From: Lytechinus pictus
Taxonomy: Eukaryota > Echinodermata > Echinoidea > Temnopleuroida > Toxopneustidae
Length of the DNA stretch: 64,000 nt
Direction: 5' to 3'
Assembly: GCF_037042905.1 (NCBI RefSeq)
Contig: NC_087259.1
Location: 24,166,501-24,230,500, forward strand
Shown: piece after piece, positions 12,454-23,440 of the stretch
Layout: each line of letters begins with the position of its first letter
Position numbering within the stretch: position 1 is the stretch's first letter
The notes under the pieces: model-generated
The model's input: only the letters and a program-made list of their open reading frames with translations
Told to the model about the DNA's origin: nothing
The model's database searches: none
Translations under genes and position numbers: made by a program

Positions 12454-12543
12454 ATCGATTGGCTGAGCCTATCGGGGAGTTCCATGATCAGATACAAAGC
12501 CACATCCAAGAGCTCTATGATGTCATTGTAACAGACTGGAAAG
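12454..12543 (+). CDS. Candidate alternative exon from tandem exon duplication
   Basis: The third copy of the exon 3' end. It reads GEFHDQIQSHIQELYDVIV then TDWK, against GEVHDLRSHIQELYDVIV then TGWK in the parent. A potential acceptor (GATTGATTAG) precedes 12454 and the parental donor (AAAG|GTGTGT) follows 12543. The segment is exactly 90 bp and enters and leaves in phase 1, so inclusion would add 30 in-frame residues without changing the rest. The acceptor's upstream tract is T-rich but weak in C, which argues for low or no use. It could equally be a silent leftover; no transcript evidence is available here. Confidence 0.4.
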
Positions 12544-12827
12544 GTGTGTATCATTTTGAATGGTCCAAGGCCCCCTGTAACACAAAGTTTATTGATTCAA
12601 TGTTTGATTTCATTATCCTGCACACATATACCCCTTTAAGTATTTTAATATATGTACTACATGTATATTCCAATATTATATCCCAACATTTCTAAGATTA
12701 CTAAGAAAAAGTGAAATTGACAATAAATATCTGAAATCAAAGATTTAGCTAAACCCCCTTCCCTCTTTATGTAAGAATTGTCTTCTTATGGGTAAGCCCT
12801 TTTATCGTATTATGATTGTTTCATCAG

Positions 12828-12863
12828 GAAACCCATCGAATGATGGTGAAAGTGGTATGATTG
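12828..12863 (+). CDS. 36-bp phase-1 microexon of the same gene
   Basis: Acceptor ATTGTTTCATCAG precedes 12828 and donor TTG|GTAAGC follows 12863. The 36 bases contribute a glycine split with the previous exon, then NPSNDGESGMI, then the first base of another split glycine. Both boundaries are phase 1, so skipping it keeps the reading frame and removes 12 residues, the layout of a cassette exon. The peptide is polar and probably a flexible linker between the two helical parts. The call rests on two good splice sites plus phase agreement with both neighbours; its size makes it less certain than they are. Confidence 0.65.
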
Positions 12864-12989
12864 GTAAGCACCTGTTTGAATATTTATCATTAAAAAATCA
12901 TTGGTCTTGTGAATCAGTAATGCATTCTATCTATCTATATCTATCTCTATTTCTCTGACTAAAGTCTATCTCTGCCTCTCTATGTCTTT

Positions 12990-13260
12990 GATAATAATAT
13001 ACATTTATAGCATTTCTGAGGCACTGATTGCATAATTGCCTATTCAATGGTGCACTATATTGCTGTAATGGCTTTAGCTCCAGCTGCTTAAAGGTGCTTG
13101 ATGCATTCAAGGAATTAATCTTGTCGGGTACCCATTCACCTCACCTGGGTGAGTGTAGCCCATTGTGGAACAATTTATTGCTCAAGGAAATTGCAGCATG
13201 GCCAGGATTCAATCCCACGACCCTCTGTTTCAAAGGCAGGAGTCAAAACCACTAGAACGT
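12990..13260 (-). mobile_element. tRNA-derived SINE, 5'-truncated copy
   Basis: On the - strand it starts at an A-box remnant (GTTCTAGTGG), followed by a B-box-like GGATTGAATCC, the GAATGGGTACCC segment and an AGCAGCTGGAGCTAAAG stretch, and ends in an ATTATTATC tail. It matches the SINE at 57131-57417 over most of its length. It lies in the last intron of the + strand gene, antisense to it. Confidence 0.85.
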
Positions 13261-13607
13261 CTCTATCTGTGACTCCATATTTCTGTATCTTTTTCTATGT
13301 GTACATAATATCTGTCTCCCCCTTTTAGATCCTTTTTTTTCTTCTATTATTCATCATCTAACCCATTGGTCTAGTTTATGGGTGGAATTATAATGTATTC
13401 CTTTTTTCTTCTCTCTCTCTCTGTCATTCTCTCATCCTCCTCTCTTCTTGCATTTTATATGTTCAAAGCAAAGTTCATGTGAAATATTAATCTCTGAATT
13501 TAAAAGGGTGATGTAAAGGCATATCTAACAACATCTAATACATTTCCACCTACTGATACACTCAAAGAGTATTATACAGGATTGTAATGTTTTTATGTCA
13601 CAACACA

Positions 13608-13747
13608 GGGGGCATTTCTTGAAATAAATTTTCAGTGAGTTTTACTGGCTATTGTTATGAGCTACTACATATCCTTGTTTCTGAAATTCTGATAATCAAA
13701 ATAAGATTATGAAAATCTCAAAAAAAAAATTTCATGAAGTCCTCCCC
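13608..13747. mobile_element. GGGGGCATTTC-type MITE
   Basis: The ends GGGGGCATTTCTTGAA and TTTCATGAAGTCCTCCCC are imperfect inverted repeats. The interior GTTATGAGCTACTA.ATATCCTTG is shared with units at 15205-15330, 24857-24980 and 34303-34439. Length is about 140 bp and it is non-coding. Confidence 0.7.
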
Positions 13748-13910
13748 AGAACTTTGATTTTGTCTCTGTATCATTGCTTCAAGAACATTTTATGCTTCAT
13801 AAACCACAAAATTTATCCAGTGATTAACAATTGACTAGAATAATTATTATATAGACATTTTGTGCTTGAATGATCTGATATTTAATAGTGTGGAAAAGGT
13901 TTTTTCAAAC

Positions 13911-15012
13911 TGTGACCACACTGCAGGACACTGTTACCACACTATTGGATACTATGAAAAAACACTGTCACCACACTATGGGACAGTGTGACCACAGTAA
14001 GGGACACTGAAAAATACTATAGGACACTGTGACCACACTATGGGACACTGTGAACACACTGTGACCACACTATGGGACACTTTGAACACACTATCAGACA
14101 CTGTGACCACACTATTGGATACTGTGAAAATACTATAGGACACTGACCACACTGCAGGACACTGAGACCACACTATTGGATACTGTGAAAACACTATGGG
14201 TCACTGTGACTACACTATGGGACACTGAAAATACTTTAATAGGACACTGTGACCACACTATTGAACATTGAAAAATACTATGGGTCACTGTGACCACACT
14301 AAAGGACACTGAAAAATACTATAGGATACTGTGACCACACTATGGGACACTGACCACACCATTGGATATTGTGAACACACTGTGACCACACTATTGGATA
14401 CTGAAAAATGCTAAAGGACGCTGTGACCACACTATGGGACATTGAAAAATGCTATAGGACGCTGTGACCACACTATTGGACATTGAAAAATACTATGGGT
14501 CACTGTGACCGCACTAAGGGACACTGAAAAATACTATAGGACACTGTGACCACACTATGGGACACTGAAAAATACTATAGGACACTGTGACCACACTATG
14601 GGACATTGAAAAATACTATAGGACACTGTGACCACACTATTGGACATTGAAATATACTATAGGACACTGACCACACTATGGGACATTGCAAAATACTATA
14701 GGACACTGTGACCACACTATGGGACATTGAAAAACACTATAGGACACTTAAATCACTATGGGACACCGTTACTACACTATTGGATACTGTGAAAAACACT
14801 ATGAGACACTGAACACACTATGGGACACTGAAACACTATGGCCGGGACACTGACCACACAAAGGGAAACTTTGAAAAAACTATTGGACACTGACCTCACT
14901 GTGGGACACTGAAAACAATATGGGGCACTGTGACCACACTATAGGACAGTTCGACCACAGTATGGGACACTGACTACATTATGGGACAGTGTGAACAAAC
15001 TGTGGGGTACTG
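13911..15012 (+). repeat. 1.1-kb minisatellite, GGACACTGTGACCACACTAT
   Basis: More than forty degenerate ~20-bp units alternate between GGACACTGTGACCACACTAT and GGACACTGAAAAATACTATA types, giving a higher-order period near 40 bp in the middle of the array. It is intronic in the + strand gene. Open frames across it are by-products of the repeat. Confidence 0.95.
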
Positions 15013-15204
15013 TTTTTTTTTCCAGCCGGGATATTGCTTGCCAGACCACAATGCTACCTGTACCTCCAAGCCATGGCACCACTGGTCAATGACAGTCTTT
15101 ATTATTTTATTCACAAAAATATATCTAAAAATAAATTGCACCTTTTTCAATCTAACCTAAACAATCTACAAAGTATTTTCGAAGACAACTACCAAACTTT
15201 ATGT

Positions 15205-15330
15205 GGGAGTGTTTCATGGAAGTTTTGATTGATGCTGACTTTGTTTGCTCTCAGCCAATCAAATGCAAGGATTTGCAGTAACTTATAACATTATCTAGAC
15301 TATTTGTCCATAGTTCATGAAATGCTCCCT
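15205..15330. mobile_element. GGGAGTGTTTCATG-type MITE
   Basis: The left end GGGAGTGTTTCATG pairs with the right end TTCATGAAATGCTCCC. The interior (CAGCCAATCAAATGCAAGGA) is an inverted relative of the TCTGATTGG..GAAATCCTTG part of the 34303 copy. Non-coding, about 125 bp, in the last intron of the + strand gene. Confidence 0.75.
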
Positions 15331-15834
15331 CGGCTTGTCTCATAATCTACCTTTGTGTTGGTCCACTGATTTTTATATACTGTATATGGAAAACAGCATT
15401 GAGCCTGTTCATACTGCTTACCCATCCATTTCACATGTCCACTCTCTTGTGAATAAATGCTTCCATTGTGCCCCCCATGGCCCATCAGTTTATCTACCTG
15501 TGTTGTAATATATGGGGACATAGACAGCGACATGATCTGTTTGTCAAATTTTGTCATGACATATTTGTAATGTTGTTACTTCTGGATATGTAATCCCACC
15601 TACCCACTCGAATTACTCCAGTCTGCGTCAAAGCCATCCTTCAGCGGTGTCTTTCTCCGGCCCCTCGGTTCCCCCTCGCTCATCTTCCCACACCGTGAAT
15701 TCCAGGGAGCGTGAAACGCATCATGGCCTGAACGTCAGCCGCCATTTAGCCCCGTGTCAATCAGTGTCAGGGTTTGAATGCGAAATAGAAGCTTGGAGTG
15801 GCATCCGATTTGACTTTTCATCTCTCACGGATCA

Positions 15835-16560
15835 ATGCTTCTGTCATTCCCATCTCTTCATTGCCCTGTCTTTCCATTGCCCTATCATTCATATCCTATC
15901 CCTCCACCCCCCTATCCCTTTATCATCTATCCCTCCCTTATTTGCCCCTTCATCACCTATCTCAACATTATCCTATCCTTCCATTGCCCTTTCTCCTTAT
16001 CCCTTCATCCATTCCTCCTTTGTCTATCCCTTCATTATCATTTCTTCATCAGTTCTGCCCCATATCACTTCATCACCTATCCCTCCTTTCTTTATTCCTT
16101 CATCACATATCCCTTCATTGCCCTATCCTTCATCATTTATCCCTCATTTGTTTATCCTTCCATGACATACCCTTCAATGTCCTATCATTTCACCACATAG
16201 TCCTATTTTATCTTTCCCTTCATTACCCATCTCTTCATTGCCCTGTCCTCCCATCGTATTCCTCCATCATGCTATCCCTCCTCTGTCTATTCCTTCATCG
16301 CCTATCACTCCATAGCCTAGCCCTTCAATGCCCCCATCACCCAATCCCTCTTTTGTCTATCCTTCATCACCTATCTCTCCATAACCTCGCCCTTTAACAC
16401 ATTATTCCTCCATCACCTATTCCTCCATCATCCCATCCTTCCTTCGTCCCTCCAAAACCAATTCCTCTTTATCTATTCCTTCATCACCTATCCTTACATA
16501 GCCTTGCCCTTCATCACCTATATCTTCATAGCCTACCCCCCCCCCCCCATCATCTTATCC
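15835..16560 (+). repeat. Pyrimidine-rich degenerate minisatellite (TCATCACCTATCCCT)
   Basis: Irregular 15-20-base units such as CCTTCATCACCTATCCCT and CCATTGCCCTATC fill about 700 bp, ending in a poly-C run near 16540. Three overlapping frames stay open across it (up to 199 codons) simply because the repeat lacks purine-initiated stops. They encode Ser/Pro/Leu/His-rich low-complexity peptides and are not genes. Confidence 0.85.
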
Positions 16561-16826
16561 CTGTATATTTTATTCCCTTCTTTCTAGTGGTAATTTACAA
16601 AAATGATGTGCAGATTCACAAAAGTTTTCTACATGTACATATGAAAGGATTTTTAAAATACATGATGTTCACTGTGAATATTCCTCTTCTCTGCCCCCCC
16701 CCCCTCCTTCCTTTCTTTTGTGGTCATTATACATGTACACATTTACAAATTTCAGAATATCCCCCAAATATTTTGTAACCATTATATTCAATCTCACCCA
16801 TGCCTATCCTTTAATCTTTTGAGGGT

Positions 16827-16970
16827 CTGGGGCTTTTTCATAAAACTGAATTTCACTTACAACTGATAATCTTTTCTTGTGATAAATGATATATCCATGT
16901 ATGTAGCATATTCAAATCATGCATAAATTTGCTCATAACTTTACAAACAGTTTTATGAAACAGCACCCAG
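16827..16970. mobile_element. CTGGG..TCATAAAACTG MITE
   Basis: The left end CTGGGGCTTTTTCATAAAAC and the reverse complement of the right end CTGGGTGCTGTTTCATAAAA are matched inverted repeats around a ~100-bp AT-rich core. Non-coding and intronic. Confidence 0.75.
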
Positions 16971-18296
16971 GTTCCTTTCACTGTTTTATCTTCTATTCAT
17001 TTCACTTCCATACACATCCATCATTCCCCCTTTTCTTCATAGTGTAACCTCTGAAAATATGTCAGATATCTTGCGCTTGATCCCATTCCACAAGTTAGTG
17101 CTACACAAACTATGTATGTCACCCAAAAACTTATTTGAAAACCAATATCCTGGCATCTTTCACCAGAGTCTCCAAATGTCACATTCCTTAATATAGCTCT
17201 CCGCAAGTGTCTAAATGAAAATAAAAAACTATGTGGGGTCCATAATTGTATCTATTGACTTTCCTCTTACACTTCCTCTTGTTGGGGTTCAGGTCGTGAT
17301 CGAGGTTTAAGGTTGAATGAGGGGATTTTAGTCATTTCTTTTGTTGTTGTTGTTGATGCTAATGTTCATCTCATCATTTTGCTACCAGTCTGTCTTGTAA
17401 AAATTTCCCATTTTATAACCCAATTGTGGCATTCATTCCACATACTGCGGGTAATTAATTTCAATATTGAATGTTTTTAACAATTTGCAGTATATGAGTA
17501 GAAGGGGTTGGAGTATTTATGAATCTCTTCTTATCTTTTCCTCATATTGTACTTTGTGTGAGAGATTTTTGAAAATGCTTTATGAATATGCTTTAATATC
17601 TGAGCATTTGCATACCAGTAAATTGGCAAATTCAAAATCACAATGTTTTCATTGAAATTCTCATCTGTCGCAAATTTTTTTCAAAAAATATAAACCATGA
17701 AATCACTTTTTTTTTTCATTGAAATTCTGTCACATTCATCCTTTTCAGGGAGTTTTGATGATGTTCTTTTTAGGATCTGCATTCAATTTAGTAATGCAGG
17801 GTTAGAAATGCAGCAAAATGATAATTTGAAGAATATCATGCAGTCGATTAAGTTCAAAATAAAGCTTAACTGAGGGAATTACGCATTTAGTGAAGGCAAT
17901 GCTCTGTCTTACTTTATTAACCATTGCAGGGGATAATTGGTAGATTTTGGAATCCTCCATGATATTCTCCAGTTGTGCATCCCCCGAATGTGAGGAACAT
18001 GCATCTAATAATTTAACCATTGCTTTATTTGAAAATAATGCCCCCTTACCCCCTAAAAAAATAAAAAATAAATTGATGATAAAAATAAAATATGGGAATT
18101 CTCAATTTCAACTGCACTCATTTATGGAGAATGTTTCTATAAAGGTTTAGGTAATATTTATTTTATTTCATATCCACACTATATACATTGGACTGATTAT
18201 TATATGATAAAATCTCTTGGCTATATTTATTAAATCATTTCAGTTGAGCTTTGAAATTACAAATATTTTGTTGTTGTTTTTACCTACCGTATGCAG

Positions 18297-18685
18297 GCTC
18301 AGAGTTTGACCCTCTAAAGCTACGCCTGCCGACCGATGCACTTCTAGTGGTGGTCAACCGTCTCCCTCAAGCCGCATCCACCCTGGAGCTACTCAGTATC
18401 CATGGCAACAGCTCCACCTTCTCCGACACCTCCACCACCTCCTCGACAGACGGTCCTGGCCGTCCGACCGACCTGGTGCGCCTGGCTAGCAGACAGCTCC
18501 TGACCCACCTCAGGTCACTACAAGATTACATACGCAACACCGTTAGGAGGTCACGAATCCCTGCGGAGTCAGAGACGGGGGTGAAGCGCAGCAAGCACGT
18601 CAGGTTTGCTGAGCATCTCAATAAGAAGGCATTCATCTACAGGTATTCATCGATGTCCTCCGACACCGATTCTAGCGGGACGTGA
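18297..18685 (+). CDS. Last coding exon of the unrecognised + strand gene
   Basis: Acceptor ACCTACCGTATGCAG precedes 18297. The first two bases complete a split glycine codon (phase 1), then 128 codons run from SEFDPLKLRLPTDALLVVV to the C-terminus SSMSSDTDSSGT and a TGA. G+C is visibly higher than in the flanks. The layout is a helical stretch (LPTDALLVVVNRLPQAASTLELL), a Ser/Thr-rich linker, a second amphipathic helix (LVRLASRQLLTHLRSLQDYI), a basic patch and a Ser/Asp-rich tail. KHVRF in the basic region fits the RVxF docking consensus for protein phosphatase 1 and is followed by AEHLNKK; that reading is inference from a short motif. With the upstream exons it gives 221 residues. No signal peptide or membrane span is evident in this part. 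I cannot name the family. Confidence 0.85.
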
Positions 18686-19099
18686 AATGCCATAAGCCTT
18701 CTTTCAAAATAATGCAACATGGTCAAACCCTTCTAAATGGCCACTTAACATAGCGATTATATAATTTATATTCCTCTTTCTTATCCCAAACATTTTGCCC
18801 CTGAAAACTTTCATCATTAAGTTCTTGTTCATTTATATATTAGAAAAATTGCCAATACTAGTAGTCCTCAACATTTATCAAGTCAAATATGAAAAAAGGC
18901 TTTATTGGCTCATGAGAAAGATCTCGTTCCTGAGGCATTGCATAAAATTAGTTAAAAACAAGAAATTCTAGAAAATCAGCAAGATTTTACATCTAGTTCT
19001 ACATTTGAATTTTTACTTCATATACATGTATGTACTGGGATCCACAATTTTCAAACCACAGAATGTTTCACTGACTATTTGATCGTTAGACATAGTGAT
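18686..19099 (+). other. Probable start of 3' UTR, unmarked
   Basis: Sequence turns AT-rich immediately after the stop codon. No AATAAA is seen near the stop. The first + strand AATAAA I noticed is at about 20741, so the transcript end cannot be fixed from sequence. Confidence 0.4.
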
Positions 19100-19625
19100 A
19101 ATTAGCCCTAAGTTGGTATTAGACCAAGTTTTACTTCGACCTAATGGTAGTTTAACCAAGTGGATTCAGACAGAATGCGATGTAAAGCTAGATGATCTGG
19201 AAAGTAGACCAGTTGGTATTAGACCAAGTGTTATTTGGTCCAAATGCCAATTAGACCAATTTGTTTGTAGTCATAAATGCAATGTATTCAGGAAAGTAGA
19301 CCTAATGGTATTATACCAAGTGTTAAATGGTCCAAATGGGTTTAGACCTAATGCAATATGAGGCTAGATTATCTGGATGATAGACCAATTAGTATTAGAC
19401 CTAGTGATAATTGGACCAAATGGTCATTAGACCAAGTTGATTTGGAGATGCAGTGGGTTTAGTCACGATGCAGAGACATGTACATGTAATACATAGTATG
19501 GATTAGACCAATTGGTAATATACCAAGTGATGATATCGACTGCAATTAGACCGAATGAGTTGAGACTAGTTGTAACTGGACCAGAAGGAAATAAGACCAA
19601 ATAGACAGTAGATCAAATGGGTTTT
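19100..19625 (+). repeat. Degenerate TTAGACCAAGT repeat
   Basis: About twenty loose copies of (T/A)TTAGACCAA(G/T)T and AAATGG, spaced 20-40 bp apart. The same motif family occurs at 11039-11300 and around 53.6-54.1 and 57.0 kb. Frames across it are repeat artefacts. Confidence 0.8.
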
Positions 19626-21120
19626 TCATAATACATTGTGGTATCATATGATTTGTAGATTAAACCAACTGATATGAGATTATTGAATGATTGCACCCAA
19701 TAGCAACATGACAAAGTTGATTGTATGCCAACTGGGTTAAAGACATATTATATAGTGGTCTTAGGTGCTTTGAGAATTAAGGTACATGTAACTGGTATTA
19801 TACCAAGTAGCTATAGTCCCACAATATCAACACTGCCATGCCATGCAAAATGATTCACAAAACCTTTACAACAAAAATTGGAGTAACCATTTCTTAAATA
19901 TACAGTAATGAACAAAAAAATTTAGTCAAAGGGTTATGGTCAGGGGGGCTCTGGTAATTGCCTTCATGTATTTAGTAAATATAGGCTTATTATATGTTAA
20001 TTTTATTGAAATATCACTGCTTGTTGCCCAAAATTAATCAGAATGTTTATGTATAAAGCATTGTGGAAACGACTAAACAAATAGCATAGCATAGAAGTCT
20101 CATAAATGTTTCACATCCTAGAAGTGCCAGATATATTTTCAGGGGGAGGGACTATTTGATGGTGTAAAAAGTGTACATATTGTCAACATTTTATTTCTGC
20201 AGTATAGTATACCTCTCAACAGACATTTTTTAGTACATACATATGTATATATACTTGACCAGTTTAACAGTATTGGATGTAGAATACATGTATTTCTATT
20301 TTCAATGACTGATGTTATTTAATCTTAATTGGCAATTAATTTGTGAATAATGTGTAGAAATCTTGTACAAATTGATAGATAAAGAAATTTTGACAAGCTA
20401 GGGTTTGCCTGAAATCACACTGCTGTAAATAAAAAAAAATTAATAAATCATATAAACGTGTGTATGTTTATGTAAGTAAATAATTGCAATTCAGTAATCA
20501 TTTTATAGAATTTGTACGACTGCGCAAACAGGTATTTGCAATGGATGGATATACTTCAAGTTGTAACATAGGTGTGTACATATGTAGTTGCAAATACTAA
20601 AAAAGATTATGCTCACTTATAATTGACGATTCATGGTTCAAAGGACATTTACGTGTACAGTGTATGCTCAAAAGATTGAGAGAGAAACAGAGAACATTCT
20701 TGGCATCACAATACTTTTTAATCTTAATTTGAAATGGAACAATAAAAGGGAACAATAATCAAACGGAAAAATATCTGAGAGCCTACAGTGTTTTTCAAGG
20801 GAATTTTAATGAATTTACGAAACCAAAATTGTTATCTGTTGCTAAAGTGTTCCTGCCTAGGTGAGAAAAATATGTAAAGTATTGATCAGTAGGAGTGTGT
20901 ACAATGTACCCTCAAGTTAGAATGGGACTATACTTGAAACTAGATTACTAGATATTATTATAGAAGTCATTACACTCCCCCCCCCCCATTCCGAAGTCCT
21001 CTCCCTCTCTGTATCTCTCTCTCTCTCTCAACACAAACCCCCCCCCCCTTCTGTCAGTTCATTGCATATAAATGAATGAGAAGGATTAGGCCCAAAAGAT
21101 GAAATTGCTATCCTTCAATT
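19626..21120. other. Gene-free stretch with poly-C and CT runs
   Basis: AT-rich, no supported exon. Poly-C runs near 20981 and 21040 flank a short (CTCT)n tract. An AATAAA at about 20741 is a possible but remote polyadenylation signal for the + strand gene. Confidence 0.5.
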
Positions 21121-23440
21121 AAATGGGCCTAGCTCCCAGCTGAGCCTTCCTAATGAGGTTTACTGAAAGATGCCGGCTGAAGCGATTAGCGGCCGGCCGG
21201 CCACCGTGCATGCCGAACATGACCTATAAAGTTATGCCCAGACCAAGGCTGAAACTCTGACCACACTGTCATTGCCATGGTAAAACCATTCCAGATATGG
21301 TATGTGGATCTCTGCATCTGAAAATGGCGGATCAGCTATTTTTAGGAGCCGACTGTCCTTTGGTTGTGTGCCGTAATTAGGGGAAGTGGGTGTGAAAAGA
21401 TGTCTTCTGAGTTTTGTGATGACAGGTACTTGATAATGATAACGGCAATTATAAAGAAATTATTGTGAACTCAATGTAATTAGAGGTATCATGAAATTCA
21501 TACAGAACATGATGACCTTTGAACTTTAATTTGGTTGTTGCTACAGCGGTGATAACAAGTTAGCGAACCCCTCCACAAAATGCACTCCTCCATGCTGAGT
21601 GTTGAATGTAGACAACAACACTACAAAATTTATTGAATGTAATATTTTATCACCTGACTTCACAATTGAAGATCTATAAACATGGCATAATTTGAACACT
21701 TTTTAGCACCACTGTATTAGCCTTCACCAGACGGGGCTAATATTGAATCAATATCTCAGGAAACTAGAAAATATAAAAAGTGTCCATTCCTAAGTAAAGT
21801 TTAATGGCAATCAGAGCATCAAAATAAAAGGGAAATAGCAGTGAGCTTAATAAAATGTTTACGTTTTTTAGACACGATATTGATGGGAATAGAATCTATG
21901 GTGTTGGAAGTGATTTAGCATATGGCAATTACAGATAAAAGAGACATGAAGAAGTTAAGGAGTTTGTGCCATTTCAGCAATTGATAGAGGCCAACATGCC
22001 AGGTCAAGATTTAAAAGTTCATTTCTGTAGACTTTTGACATAAAAGTCTGTTGATAGATGTACATAGGTTTCTTGTAAATACCACTGTGCGAGAATAAGT
22101 ACGTGTGTGTCACTCTATTGTGAACTGCATGCAATCTGAATCATGATGTCAATGTATAATTCGGTATGAGGGATGAGCGCTAGAGCAAACTAGCCCATAA
22201 TAAATGGATTGAAGCTTAGCCAAGCCTATTGTGGAGTATTTGTCAGTGTCTCTACGGAATGCCTGTATGATGGATAGCGAAACCCCCCACTCGTCTTCTT
22301 GATTGCCCCACAAGTCTTTAAGTCCTAGATTAGAATAGGTTGTAAACAGATTATTGGTAGGGGTGACTCCCGGCCCATTTTGCAATCCAGCAGGTTTTTT
22401 TTGTCAGAGGAGGCAGGCGGGCGCAAGAGGATCAGGGAGTTGGTCCAACGCTTCCCCCCATGAAAACCTTGGGGGAGTGGCCCTCTGGAAAGGGTGCGTT
22501 ATTCTCCAAGGCTAATTTGTCGGGATCACTTCGTCCAAAACACTGAGCACCTTAATTTAATTTCCTGGGCTGCGAATCCATTGTGCGAGTTGGCAGTTGG
22601 CAGTCGGTGCGAGCGTTCCATGCCATCTCCAATAGTGAGGGTGATACATCATCGTCAGCAACATGCGGGTATGGAGGAACAGAGAGTTGAAGGTAGAAAA
22701 GGAGAGACGTGGGTCCCACCCCGAACCGACCCGCTTGCATTACCGCCACCACTCTTGACGTCTTGTGAATTGGGATCAGCGTAACCCCAGGAGTGGGGTG
22801 AGCACCATCGGCATCCTGGGATTGGGATTGGGTTCTCGCTCGGTGCTGACAGCGGGGGTCTAAGTCTTCGAGCCAGAATAGAGGTCAGGTGACAGTCAGG
22901 AACCAATGAGTGATGGGGATTAACCCCGAGGTCAACCCTCTTCTAAACCAGAACCTAGAGAAGTTCCCCTGGTCTTGGGTTGCTTTAAGACTCATTGTCA
23001 TCCAACCGTGACTTATCGCTGGAAGCCTGAGCTGACATCCTTTATACCCTTACAGTGCTAGTTTGTTTTGCGCGGGATTGCAGCCCACAAACACACGTCA
23101 CATCGGGGAGATCCACCGGGGAATGATACGTGCGCAATCAAATCGCAGGATTACGTGCCCACTCCAGCACCTCATCCCCGGCTCAAACTGGAAGATACGA
23201 CCCTAAGACTGAATTAACATGCCAACATTTTTTTCCCTCTCTATCTCATCCTCCCTTCCTCTCCCTTGCATCCCTCTCTATCCACAAAAGTCACATGATA
23301 GAGGCTGTGTCGCATCCCTGTGGTGGAAACGACTCTTTTTTCAGCTACCACTACCTTCATACTCCCTTGCGGGTCTTGGATGAGACTCTGCGGCGCCAGC
23401 GCTAATGACTTTCCCCCCTTCTGTACCCCTAGTTTGGGGT
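21121..23440. other. GC-richer non-coding patches
   Basis: Two patches, about 21120-21380 and 22380-23440, are visibly richer in G+C than their surroundings and contain CpGs and non-repetitive sequence (GCGGCCGGCCGGCC near 21190). No open frame over about 100 codons, no recognisable domain and no tandem structure were found. Regulatory DNA, a non-coding transcript, a lost gene or an unrecognised exon remain possible. Confidence 0.4.

Noticed and set aside
15647..16397. Overlapping frames of 121-199 codons
   Set aside because: All three frames are open because the pyrimidine-rich minisatellite lacks stops; the peptides are low complexity.
22494..22906. Several overlapping 66-96-codon frames on both strands in the GC-richer patch
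   Set aside because: No domain, start context or splice partner; open frames are expected from the higher G+C.
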